A DNA stretch of 64,000 nucleotides, from the NCBI RefSeq assembly GCF_029784155.1, contig NC_073691.1, positions 56,902,217 through 56,966,216 of the forward strand, given 5' to 3'. The stretch is from Uranotaenia lowii (lineage: Eukaryota; Arthropoda; Insecta; Diptera; Culicidae). The translations under genes and the position numbers were made by a program. Below the pieces are notes generated by a model. That model searched no databases. It saw only the letters and a program-made list of their open reading frames with translations, and was not told the origin of the DNA. Positions 34,380 through 44,534 of this stretch are shown here, one piece after another (positions within the stretch are counted from its first letter, which is position 1; every line of letters starts with the position of its first letter).

Positions 34380-34406
34380 ATCGATTTTAATTTTACATGC
34401 GATGAT

Positions 34407-35120
34407 GTAATTTTAAAATCAACCATAAACTTACGTCTAAAGCGATGGTCCAATAATTTGCATCGCTTTCGATGTAAAATTGACTGATTCAATTTTTGCT
34501 GTGTATATCACAAGCCCTATTTTTAGCAAAGGTATTTTTAACAAAGGTCTAGATTCCTTGAATAAAAGATAAAGATTCCTTAACCTTTGAAAATCAATTT
34601 CTTTTATTTCATTTAGATACTTCTCAGTCATCTACGCGACCAGGTATCGTCCGAATTTTTGGAGCATAGTCCTTTGGAGTTTCATGCTTTAATCACAGCT
34701 AATCGAATTTTTTTTTCAAAAAATATGATTAGAAAAGTAACCACATTCTTTTCAAATTATATGAATGACAAAAATGTAGCTTTTAATGAATTTTGGTAAC
34801 CAGATAGAAGTATCATACTTATTTCTACACTATACCTTAGTGAATGGCTGAAATAAAGAGGGGGGGGGGGGGGGGGGGAGGGAATGAAGTTTAAAGCCTC
34901 CCTTCCATGGAGGGCAATCAAAAGCAAGCGAGGTATTATACTCTACAGTGAACATTTGTTATTTTTAGTTCAATTTTGATGATGAAGTAAGGTTGTTTGA
35001 CTCAGAACTGATGTCAAAACTTCGAAAACTAATCCCAGATTAAGAATTCAGCAACATTTTTTTTTAATTTCTTACCAATTGGTTGAAATTCATTTCTGAA
35101 TACTTAATTTTAAATGAGAT
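34407..35120. other. Non-coding DNA with MITE-like start and poly-G run
   Basis: 34407-34516 continues the GATGTAAA-type sequence split by the chimeric insertion. An uninterrupted G run (about 19 bases) lies at 34861-34879. No gene seen. Confidence 0.5.
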
Positions 35121-35620
35121 TTAACTCACTTCAGAGATGCTTATTCCTTATAACCAAAATCGAAATTGTATTAGTGTTATCGTATTTCGGATTATGTACC
35201 CAGTTTAGGATTCTTGATTTTCGGTTCGAATCATCAGTAAAAATTGAAATCAAAAATTGTATTTGAAATTGTCGTTTAAATTTGGTTTTACATTTCCTTC
35301 AAAATTTGATTCATGATTTTCAAGACATATATGATTTTTTACAATCAGATAATATTTTTTGAATATGTTTTTTCATATTCAAAAAATATTATCTGATTGT
35401 AAAAAATCATATATGCCTTGAAAATCATGAATCAAATTTTGAAGGAAATGTAAAACCAAATTTAAACGACAATTTCAAACACAATTTTTGATTTCAATTT
35501 TTACTGATGATTCGAACCGAAAATCAAGAATCCTAAACTGGGTACATAATCCGAAATACGATAACACTAATACAATTTCGATTTTGGTTATAAGGAATAA
35601 GCATCTCTGAAGTGAGTTAA
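35121..35620. repeat. Near-perfect 500-bp inverted repeat (long hairpin)
   Basis: Arms 35121-35367 and 35374-35620 are complementary over 247 bp without any indel and, by eye, with only two mismatches, around the 6-nt loop TTTTTT. Both mismatches are A on the left against C on the right, which become G-U pairs in a minus-strand transcript. No ORF, TIR class or TSD recognised. A transcript would form a single uninterrupted dsRNA stem. Confidence 0.95.
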
Positions 35621-36932
35621 TCATTCTGAGTTTTTGTTTTGTATGCAGGTTCCGAGTTCATAAACTTCATTCTTATGCAAAATTTAAAAATAACAGGGCT
35701 TCAAAATGGCGATATAGGATCATCATTCGAAATTTTTATTTCTATCAAGATTTGCTAGTCGGCTTAGAAATACATAATTTCAATAAGGAATAGGTTCTAA
35801 AACTTATTCGTGATTTAAATTGTCATCTAAATTCAGAAACAGTTTTTAATGTTCATTTCTGAAAAACGTTTTGAAAATTCCAATAGATAATTCAGGTTCA
35901 AAATTCGGATTCAGATTCAGGTCGTAAATGAAATCCACCATAAAATTAAAATTATATAGATGAGGAATTTAAATTGCAAGGAATTGATGGCTTATAATTC
36001 TTATTTTAAGTTAAATTTTGAAATTGAACCAAATTAAATTCGTCTGCCAAATTCAGTTGAAAATTGCAAAAATTAGGTAGAATTTGAGTTCATTTTGCCA
36101 GTTTTGTCTTATGAAAATTTAGGTTTAAAAAAAACCATCTACAGAAATTGATTTTCAATGAAAAGCAATTGATGATAAAGAAACGGCGTGTTTGTGTTTT
36201 GAAATTGAAGTCTTCCTTAAAAAAAAAAACTTATTGAAAGTTCAAATTAAATGAGCGAAATTTAGCTTTCCAGATTAGCCGGTTTAACCCTGGCTTGCCC
36301 GGATATTTAAAAAAAATAGGGAAAAGATTCGCCCGCCCAAAATTTTGTGAAAAAAAACCTGTTTTTTCTAGATTTATTCACATTTTGTTGGAAAAAAAAA
36401 ATCAATTGCATCATTGTAATTTTATATTTTTCGCCCAAAAATGAAATTTTACAAGCTCAATTTTTTCAAATAAACATGAACGATTTTTTGGAAGACTGAA
36501 ATACGATTCAAAATCTGGTTGCACGGTAATTTCAATTTATTCAGAGACTGATTTGTTTTGGTTCAGGAGTCGCACCATGTATGAAGAAAAGAACAAATGA
36601 GTGAGAAACCTTCAAAATTCTGAGTTGTTTTCATCTAGCGAGTTCCAAATCCTGGGACTTTTTTGAGCAAAATAGATGAAAACAACTCAGAGTGTTTGAA
36701 AACAAAAGTTGTTGGTGGGACGGCGCACAGTGGGGCAGACCTGATCAATCGATGGTCAAAACCTCATAACTTTTTTAAATGAAATCCTACTGGTTTGAAG
36801 TCTTCTAAAAAGTTGTTCATCTGATCAAAATCTTTAATTTGATGTAACTTTTTTTCATCTAGATGTTGTGAAATTTGATCTAGATAACTTTGTTTAGCAG
36901 ATTTTCCTCATCAACTTGAAGGCTACCCAGTA
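35621..36932. other. AT-rich DNA with a small inverted repeat
   Basis: TCTGAGTTGTTTTCATCTA at 36619-36637 is exactly complementary to 36673-36691. A related GAGTTGTTTT/AAAACAACTC pair occurs near 41190-41255, so these are probably MITE remnants. No gene is recognised. Confidence 0.5.
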
Positions 36933-38045
36933 GGGTGTCCCAAAATTGCATAATTTCTTGGAATCTCGAGGCTCACCCTCCAAATGATAGATTAGGATGT
37001 GAAGAACAAACTTTTGTATGGGGCCGACTAAAAAAAATCATGTTAAGAGGTTCCGCAAACGCGATCTTTGAAAAAAGTCCACTTTCAATTTATTTGATGG
37101 GCTTGTGATATAGCCCAGTTGGCAAGTCTGTTGTCTCCTGAGCCGATGTCCACGAGTTCGAGCCCAAGAGCAAACATCGAACACAATTGTACCGGATAAG
37201 TTTTTCGATAACGATCCGCCAACTGTAACGTTGATAAAGTCGCGAATGCCATAAAGATGGTTAATCGACTATAATCGAAACAAGAAAAAAAATTATTTGA
37301 TTTTAAATAAATTCTGGGTTCAAACATTTTCATAAAAATTATATATTTTATATTTTTTTAAGTTTTGTTTGGATTAAATACTACACATAAAAAATGAAAA
37401 CTGAACTGAATTCGTATTAAAATAGAAAATAAGCAAGCTATTTTCAAGGAAAAAAAATATTTTTTGGTCCAACAATTTTGTGTTCAACTGACCAAAATGT
37501 GTACCTAGCGTAAAATATTTTTATTACCAATGCCATCAAAAGATGCAAATTTTTGTGCACTTAAACTTTGCTTAACAAAGCATGTTGTTTGTATCATCGT
37601 GTAAAGAGCTATTCACGGTTTAATCCTTAATAAAAAATCACAATTTAATATATTTTTTTATTTAATTTATCAAATTCGTCTTAACAAATACCTACTTTAA
37701 AATCAAAACAATTGCAACAAAAGACTTGGATGGTTTAAAGGAATCATCAGAAGGCTATATGCCAAATTTGAGCTAAATCTGACCACGGAAAAGGATTGTA
37801 ATGAATCTCAAGTGTGAAAGGGAATCTGAGACGTTGTGTTCTAAAGAAGCATAAAAAACTGTTTTTTCATAAAATATTTTGTTCTTTACCAATCATTTCC
37901 TTAATTATGTTCATTTTATTAAAATTTCAATTAAGACTTACATTTCACCCGAAGACTGCAACTCGATTGGACTTAAAACAAAAAAGTTATGGCTATTCAA
38001 AGAGTGTATTTTGGTGGCAAATTGTCCAAAACCATGTTTCATCAA
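36933..38045. mobile_element. TIR element, copy B, carrying a SINE
   Basis: It starts GGGTGTCCCAAAATTGCATA after TA (36931-36932) and follows, in the same order, the reverse complement of copy A (2450-3149). Matching blocks are 36933-37086, about 37420-37606 and 37840-38045. A SINE is inserted at 37099-37292 and about 230 bp of other sequence at 37608-37838. The far terminal repeat is missing. Confidence 0.7.
37099..37292 (+). mobile_element. Full-length tRNA-derived SINE with 9-bp TSD
   Basis: This is the most complete copy of the family in the window: head GGGCTTGTGATATAGCCCAG, A box TAGCCCAGTTGG (37111-37122), B box GAGTTCGAGCC (37154-37164), tRNA-unrelated body, tail CGACTATAATCGAAAC and an A-run. 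The duplication TTATTTGAT lies at 37090-37098 and 37293-37301. The internal polymerase III promoter looks intact. Confidence 0.88.
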
Positions 38046-38195
38046 AACGTGAATAACTTTTGAATACGCAAAAAGAGGCAACTAGTTTTTGTTTTGTTGG
38101 ATATTGTGCAGACCTGTCCGGAGCTCCGAAGCTCGGTAGTAGCACCAGGGGGACCACCGGATCACTAACTGCAGCGGAAACTGCACGCACTACTC

Positions 38196-40327
38196 GGCTT
38201 GCTCGTTTGCTCACCGACCGACCGACTGACTCCCCGCACGCTTATGTGGGATGACGCGGTATGCGTTTAACCCATTCACGACTCACACAGAGGGAATGTA
38301 TGATATACGCATACATCCATTCGTGCGCCACACATCTCCCTTTTTCTCAGAAGAAAAACTGTTCTTACAAGTTTTGTTTGAAAAAAAAATCGTTAAACCA
38401 TATTAACTCTATTGAATTATCACTCTTTCTCTTTTCCACCGACTATTTGAAGCCTGATTAATTCTGCCATTAACAACTGGTTGACGCTGCGTGTCAAGTA
38501 GTTTAACTGAGAATCGCCTATGCTCTCTTCATTCACTGAACAGAACTTAATGATGACTGCAACAAATATTTCTCCAAAGCTTCATTTGATACGAAAGTGA
38601 AGTTGTGTGTGCAGTGTAGCAATTTTTTTGCTTGAAGGGATAATCTTTGCAACACGATCGTTCAATTTGCAAGTCATCTTATCTCCTATTTTTACTCTCA
38701 GCTTCTTCTCGTCCCTTCCTCAACTTAAATTTTTGCCTCTTCTCATCAACTTACCTTAAACTTACCTTTTTTTCATTTTGTTATCTTTCTATCTTATAAT
38801 GTTCTACTTGTTTTGACTTTTATGTTTTACTGTCCTCTTCATTGATTTTATTATCTTATTGTTCAACTTATTCTTCTAGTAATTATTTCATTTTCGAAAC
38901 TTGTTGCGTTCTGGTATTCACCATTTATTTTCATTTATTAATCTTCTAATCAACTTAATTTCTCATCATATCTACTTCTTATCTTTCAATAATCTCTTTT
39001 ACTCATAGCTCCCACACAATTTGCTATCTTTCTACCAAAACATCTTCTCCTCCTTTCATCTTTCTAGTTTCTTATCTTCCAACCGTCTCACAACTCTATC
39101 ATCTTCCATTCTTCTCATCGTCCGATTACCCTAAAACGCGTGCATCGGCTGCTGTCTCAGCTCGCCTTTTTCCAATACAGCTGTCCTCTCAATACTATTT
39201 TTATTTTTCGATCCTTCCAACCGACAATTCATAGGTTGTCCAATCATCTCAACTTGTAATAAAATACAACTGTTTTTTAAATACGCTGTTTTTATTTCGC
39301 GGTCCTTAAAACTGACTATTCATAGGCTGTCCTCTCAACTCGCCATTATTTCAATACAGCTGTCCTTTCAACACGCTGTTCTACTTTGTGGTTCTCTCAA
39401 CTCGCAAGCATAGGATATCCTCTCAACTCGCCTTCTAATTTCAAGCTGTCCTCTCAACTCGCTTGAAATTTTTATCGATACGTTCAGGCTGTCCTCTCAA
39501 CTCGCCTGTAAATTTCATTACAGCTGTCCTCTCAACACACTGTTCTTACTTTGCGGTCCTCTCAACTCGCCTTAAAATTTGAATACAGCTGTCCTCTCAA
39601 CACGCTGTTCTTACTTTGCGGTCCTCTCAACTCGCAAGCATAGGCTGTCCTCTCAACTCGCCTTTATATTTCAATACAGCTGTCCTCTCAACACGCTGTT
39701 CTTACTTTGCGTTCCTCTCAACTCGCAAGCATAGGCTGTCCTCTCAACTCGCCTTCTAAATTCAAGCTGTCCTCTCAACTTGCTTGATTTTTTTTATCGA
39801 TACGTTCAGGCTGTCCTCTCAACTCGCCTTCCAATTTCAAGCTGTCCTCTCAACCCGCTTGAAATTGTGAACATTATCAAGCTTTCCTCACGACTCGCTT
39901 AAAATTTCATTTTTATTTAATGTTGTCTTCTCAATGAAATTGGATTCATCAATTCCAGTTTCGGCATTGTTTCATAACCCGCACATGTCAAAAAACTCTT
40001 TAAACAATATGTAAATATGGCACGTTTTCTTTCCTTTTCACTTCAATCTAGGTAGCCTCCGAAAGTAACTAACAGCGGTGCTTTTTTTGTTTCAACAACT
40101 TTACATATACCTAATGAGTATTCGAATTACTCATTTTGCCACAGTTTATTTTCGATGGGTAATTAATAAACTGTTTGATTTTCAAGCAGGCTTGCTCGTT
40201 TGCTCACCGACCGACCGACTGACTCCCCGCACGCTTATGTGGGATGACGCGGTATGCGTTTAACCCATTCACGACTCACACAGAGGGAATGTATGATATA
40301 CGCATACATCCATTCGTGCGCCACACA
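38196..40327. mobile_element. Unit bounded by identical 139-bp direct repeats
   Basis: 38196-38334 and 40189-40327 appear identical (starting GGCTTGCTCGTTTGCTCACC). The 1.85 kb between them is strongly pyrimidine-rich on the plus strand and contains a minisatellite. This could be a small LTR-type element without coding sequence (TRIM-like) or a duplication. Against an LTR element: no TG...CA ends with a short TSD and no primer-binding site were found. Confidence 0.5.
38620..39920. repeat. Pyrimidine-rich minisatellite, core CTGTCCTCTCAACTCGC
   Basis: From about 39140 to 39900 the core CTGTCCTCTCAACTCGC, or its variant ending CACGC with GTTCTTACTTTGCGG, recurs about 20 times at 20-45 bp spacing. 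From 38640 to 39140 only diverged CTTCTC/TCAACTT-like copies are visible. The plus strand is C/T-rich throughout. No ORF is maintained. Confidence 0.85.
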
Positions 40328-41590
40328 GATATCTGAGACTTCCATTTAAATGTTCGAGTAGAAATGAGAGTGGGGTAACCAGGCGGCGGCAACGCTATTC
40401 AAACCGTATGGAGCACATCTCTCAGATTTCCCCTTTTTTTCCCCTCGTTTTGACAGATTTAAGCTTTCGTCTCCTATGCTCTCAAGGCAAAAAAAGCTTA
40501 AATCTGAGGAAAAAAAGCTTAAAAACGAGATTCACGAGCACATATTTAAAAGATGTCACACGATACATAGACAAATCGTGTAACGTTGCAGGGATTTGGG
40601 GGTAACGTGGGGTAACATGTTTTCCAGATGTCCCAATATGATGAAAATTCGTAATTTTTTAACGTTGTACGTTTATGCTCGTAAAAAAATTAAGATTTTT
40701 TTTCAATTCTTCAACCTCAAATAAATTAACTTCATGTTATTTTGAACACATCCATGTAAATTTTTTTTTATTTCATCAAGAAATAAAATTTTAGTGGAGT
40801 ATTGAAAATATTTTTTTTGTTTTTGCGATAAAATGCAACAGCATCAAGCCCCAACTTCACCTACGTAGATAATTGTATGAAACAACGAAATTTAAATTTT
40901 GTTTGACAGATTTGTCATCGGTGTAATGTCCAGTTTCTGAAAAGCATAAATTAAAGATGAATTATTGAAATTTTCAAAAAGGGGTTTTGGCCAAGCTTTC
41001 ATAGGTCCTGCCCCATTGTGCGGCGACGGCAAGCAGCAGAATATGCTTATTGCCACACACCAACTGCGGTGGAAAAAAAAATGCGGCGAGAAATAATTTA
41101 TTTTATTCATTTAATTTCATTCGAAATTTCAATTTATTTTTCAAAAAAAATTTAATTCCTTTCGAAACCGTGTCAAAATTTTAAAAATTTTGAGTTGTTT
41201 TGGCTCAGGCCGTTCAGACGCTCTTTGAAAATGCCTGATTGAAAACAACTCAGAATTCGCGAAAACCCCTACTATTCATTTCTGAGTTGTGCCGTCTTAA
41301 TCAAAATTTGGGTTTTCCCAGTTTTGGCGCATTTTGAATTGTTTTCCTTCAAATCTGAGTCAAGGAGAATTAGAGTGTGTGCTAATCGGCGGAAAAAAAG
41401 ATATTCAATTTTTTTCCTTAATTTTTGTTGATTAGTTCATGGATTTTTGTCAAATTTTCCCGAATATTGACCAAATTTTGGTTTGAAAATTTGTAAATCG
41501 AATGTCCGAATTTTACCAGGTTTTTAAATAAAATGGCCCGAATTTGCTCGGCCCAGATACGTGCGGGAGAACTTCAGGCAATCTTAAGCT
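40328..41590. other. AT-rich non-coding DNA
   Basis: Small inverted repeats only: CAGATTTAAGCTT with its complement within 40450-40510, and the GAGTTGTTTT pair near 41190-41255. No gene seen. Confidence 0.45.
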
Positions 41591-42149
41591 CAGAGATGTT
41601 AAAATCGCGAGTCTTCATACTCGCACTTTGCCCTTCTTTGCAGAACGATTTTATTTCGTTAAACTCAAACTGCAATGATGCTATCGATAGTTCAATTCGG
41701 AAAGCATCAGGAAGGAAGCTTCGGGTAAACTCGGCAGGAGTAAACAGCAATCGGGGGAAACATCAGCGAAACGAACGTACAGTTCTGAAAAAATCGTTTT
41801 CGTTCGGCAGCCGAACACATCAATCGGACAACGCATGGGGGCGTGGCTAAAAGTGATGAATACAAGGGAACGGGAAACAAGCGAAAGAAGGGTGCGAGGA
41901 ATGTTAACTCGGTCCGTCGGGCAACGATCGCTCGTGTGCATTCGTGTACGGTCAGCTTCGTTCTGTTGTTTCGTTGTTGTGATTTTATTCCTGCGAGGCA
42001 TGGAAAACATCAATGCAAAACTTTTTTCTTCGTTTTGTGCACATTGATGTGATGATTGGAACGAAGATAAAATCAATCTGCAAATAGAAAGTTAAACTCG
42101 GAAGAAATCAGCCGAATGATTCTTTCCGAGGCGAGTTTACGCATCTCTG
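41591..42149. mobile_element. hAT-type MITE with perfect 8-bp TSD
   Basis: CTTAAGCT is duplicated at 41583-41590 and 42150-42157. The ends are CAGAGATG in inverted orientation, followed on both sides by partly similar sequence with CTCGC. At 559 bp it is GC-richer than its surroundings; the 105- and 131-residue ORFs on opposite strands are incidental. Confidence 0.85.
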
Positions 42150-42157
42150 CTTAAGCT

Positions 42158-44177
42158 AAGTTCACCAGATTTTGATGCAAACTTGAGATTTCAACCATCG
42201 ATAAAAGTAAGTTTCTTATTTTGTTACTAAAGGATTCTTTCTACAAATCCTAATCATTATTTGAATGATTTTGGGATATGTTTTCAAAAGATTATATTTG
42301 ACTTGAAAAACTATTCATGTGAAAGAATTTTAAAATGATTAATCAAATAATATTTAATAATAATAATTTTAATTTTTTTATCCACGCATTGTTTGAGCAA
42401 AAATGTCATAGAAAAAATAGGTCACCAAAAATCCTGGCATGATTCAGTTCTTCCTTAGGTCATGCCTCAGTGTAAACTTGAAAATCGTAATAAAAGTATT
42501 TTTTTTATAAGGAAGAAATAAAATCACTGATAAAATGAATGAGGAATGATACACTTTAACAAGTTCGATCAATTTGTATTAAATAAAATTTTATTATGAA
42601 AAAAATAGATTCCTGTTCACTTACCTGTTTATCCGAATCCATTTCAAGTCGCATGGGGGATGGGAGGAGAAAAAAGAGAAAATTAAGGTTAGACACAAAC
42701 TCCATATGGAAACGAGTAGCATTGAATGTTTAGTTGTGGTAAACGAATGGATCAATTAGAAGTAATTTACAGTCTATTCTCTTTACATGTCGATGTCAAA
42801 TATGAACATATTTAAAGGTGGCTGGAAATTGGATTTTGTCGAATTTTGCAAACTGATCAGAAACATTTTGTGGATTGGCCCCAAAACCATGACCTGTGAA
42901 AAATTTCAGCAAAATCGTACTTGATTTAGGGCTGCGGAAAGGAAATCCGGAAAATCGATACATATTTTAATTTTGAGGCCAAATGACTTTTGATTTTCCG
43001 GATTTCTTTTCCCCCTGTTGATTTTTAAGGGTAAAAAAACCGAAACCTTGAGCACTTTGAGGCACCCCTGAATCAAGTCCGATTAAGCTCAAATTTTGCA
43101 CAGGTCAGTTTTCTGGGTCAATCTAAAAAATCTACATGGTCGGTTTTCAAAAGTCGATCAAGAAATTTTTCCCATACATCTACTGCCACCCTAATAAACA
43201 TATATAAATTTATCTCATTGATTGCGATTATTATCTGGACTCCTGTGGATTCCTGGGGCGATAAAAAGGACGACATATGTCGTGAGAATTATCCTGACTG
43301 AACTGTCTCCCGGAAATGGCCATGCGTTTTGTCTCTGTTCCATATGTCAAAACAAATCGTATCGTCGTTTGCCCCTGTCGGAGGACATTCCGACATATGT
43401 GTGTAAATGTGTTTAGGTCCGATTGTTTGTTTGTGCGATATCCCAGCGAGCGAATCGGTCTATGAACACATCACTAGGGGGTCTGTACTCTGGTTTGGTT
43501 TGAACGACCATCCCTAGATAGGTTTTCAAAAGGCCTCCAGTGAAAAATGTTTATTGAAAGGAATTTGAATCAGTGTTATTTTTCGCTTGAAATTAAATTA
43601 CCATCATCACATTTCAAAGAGTCCTTCATTCCGTCTTAGAATCCGGACCATCTCAAGTAGAAATGGAAAATGGCCACAATGGGAACGAAAGTTAGTGGGA
43701 AATGTCATCTTGGACAACAAACCGGGAAACACGTTCTCAATCGACAGCACGTGCCCCCCCTCATTGCAACATTCGGAAGGCAGGCAACAAGGGGTCAAGC
43801 TGGCGGATGATTTATATGCAGATAGCAACTGCAGGAACAGATATGCCACTACATACTGTTGCTGGTTTAGGTTTTTTTTTCTGTTTCCTGAATCAGCTTC
43901 CCAGAAACTGACCCACCACACCGGTGGATATTCCAGATGCTTTCTGGAGCTTCTTTCAGTTACAAATAAACATCACAAGCATAAAAATGGCAGCTGTTGT
44001 GCAGTGTATCCAGATTGAAGATTTTCTTCCGGAAACAAGATTTTCAATCCGGGTTCCAATATCTGCATTCGGAATTTCATGGTTCACCAGTTTTGTATAA
44101 CAATTCAGAGCTCTGATAATAAAACTTCATTACTTTTTTTTTCTTTCAAATATTTGGCAACCCGGACGTGTTATTCG
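42158..44177. other. Non-coding DNA, diffuse repeat remnants
   Basis: 42820-43195 resembles a short repeat (GGTGGC start, internal AAATCCGGAAAATC and its complement, CTGCCACCC end) related to sequence near 22200. The 143-residue ORF at 43587-44018 has no recognisable domain or splice context. Confidence 0.4.
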
Positions 44178-44534
44178 CTAGCGGACAGGGATTGAAATGC
44201 TCTTGCTCAAGCGGCTGAGCATCAATGCTCTTGAAGCTCGAGAGCGAAGAAAGCTGGAGCCAATTCTAGCCCAACAATAAATGCTCAAATTAAGCTCATA
44301 CCTCTTCGGGCTCTAGGAGACAAGGTTTTGCATTTTGCTTTGAGTTTGTTAGCTCAAGGAGCCGAAATTTCTTGAGCTTGCTGGCTCAGCAAAATTGTAA
44401 CACTTGAGCTTAGTGATGTGTATTGACTTTGCCATTGTAGTGCAGTGTGAGCCAACGGCGTTTTTTTGTGCACCAGAAACTGTGAAAGTGGTTGTTGGGA
44501 TTATTAACATGAATGTAAAAGATTTCTTGTAACT

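Larger units (their letters stand above)
31623..34406 (-). mobile_element. 2.7-kb chimeric insertion with 27-bp direct repeats
   Basis: Identical 27-bp sequences (starting ATCGATTTTAATTTTACATG) lie at 31623-31649 and 34380-34406. Between them the plus strand starts with a long T-run (31650-31675), so on the minus strand the insert ends in poly(A), as a retrotransposed copy would. On that strand it begins with a SINE-like piece (34379-34264), runs through the antisense of a gypsy-like gag (to about 33253), then 1.6 kb of unassigned sequence. A B-box-like GGGTTCGAGACT occurs at about 31897. The flanks rejoin into one GATGTAAA-rich MITE-like sequence. Confidence 0.65.

Noticed and set aside
39140..39900. 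CRISPR-like regular repeats (CTCTCAACTCGC)
   Set aside because: Intervals are irregular and the intervening sequences are themselves repeats; no cas genes; eukaryotic context.
38196..40327. Canonical LTR retrotransposon
   Set aside because: Identical 139-bp repeats are present, but no TG...CA boundaries with matching short TSD, no primer-binding site and no gag-pol frame; kept only as a possible TRIM-like unit.
41533..42076. 105- and 131-residue ORFs on opposite strands
   Set aside because: Both lie largely inside a hAT MITE with a perfect TSD, overlap each other, and have no domain.
43587..44018. 143-residue ORF as a possible gene
   Set aside because: No recognisable domain, signal peptide or splice context, and a 104-residue ORF overlaps it on the other strand.
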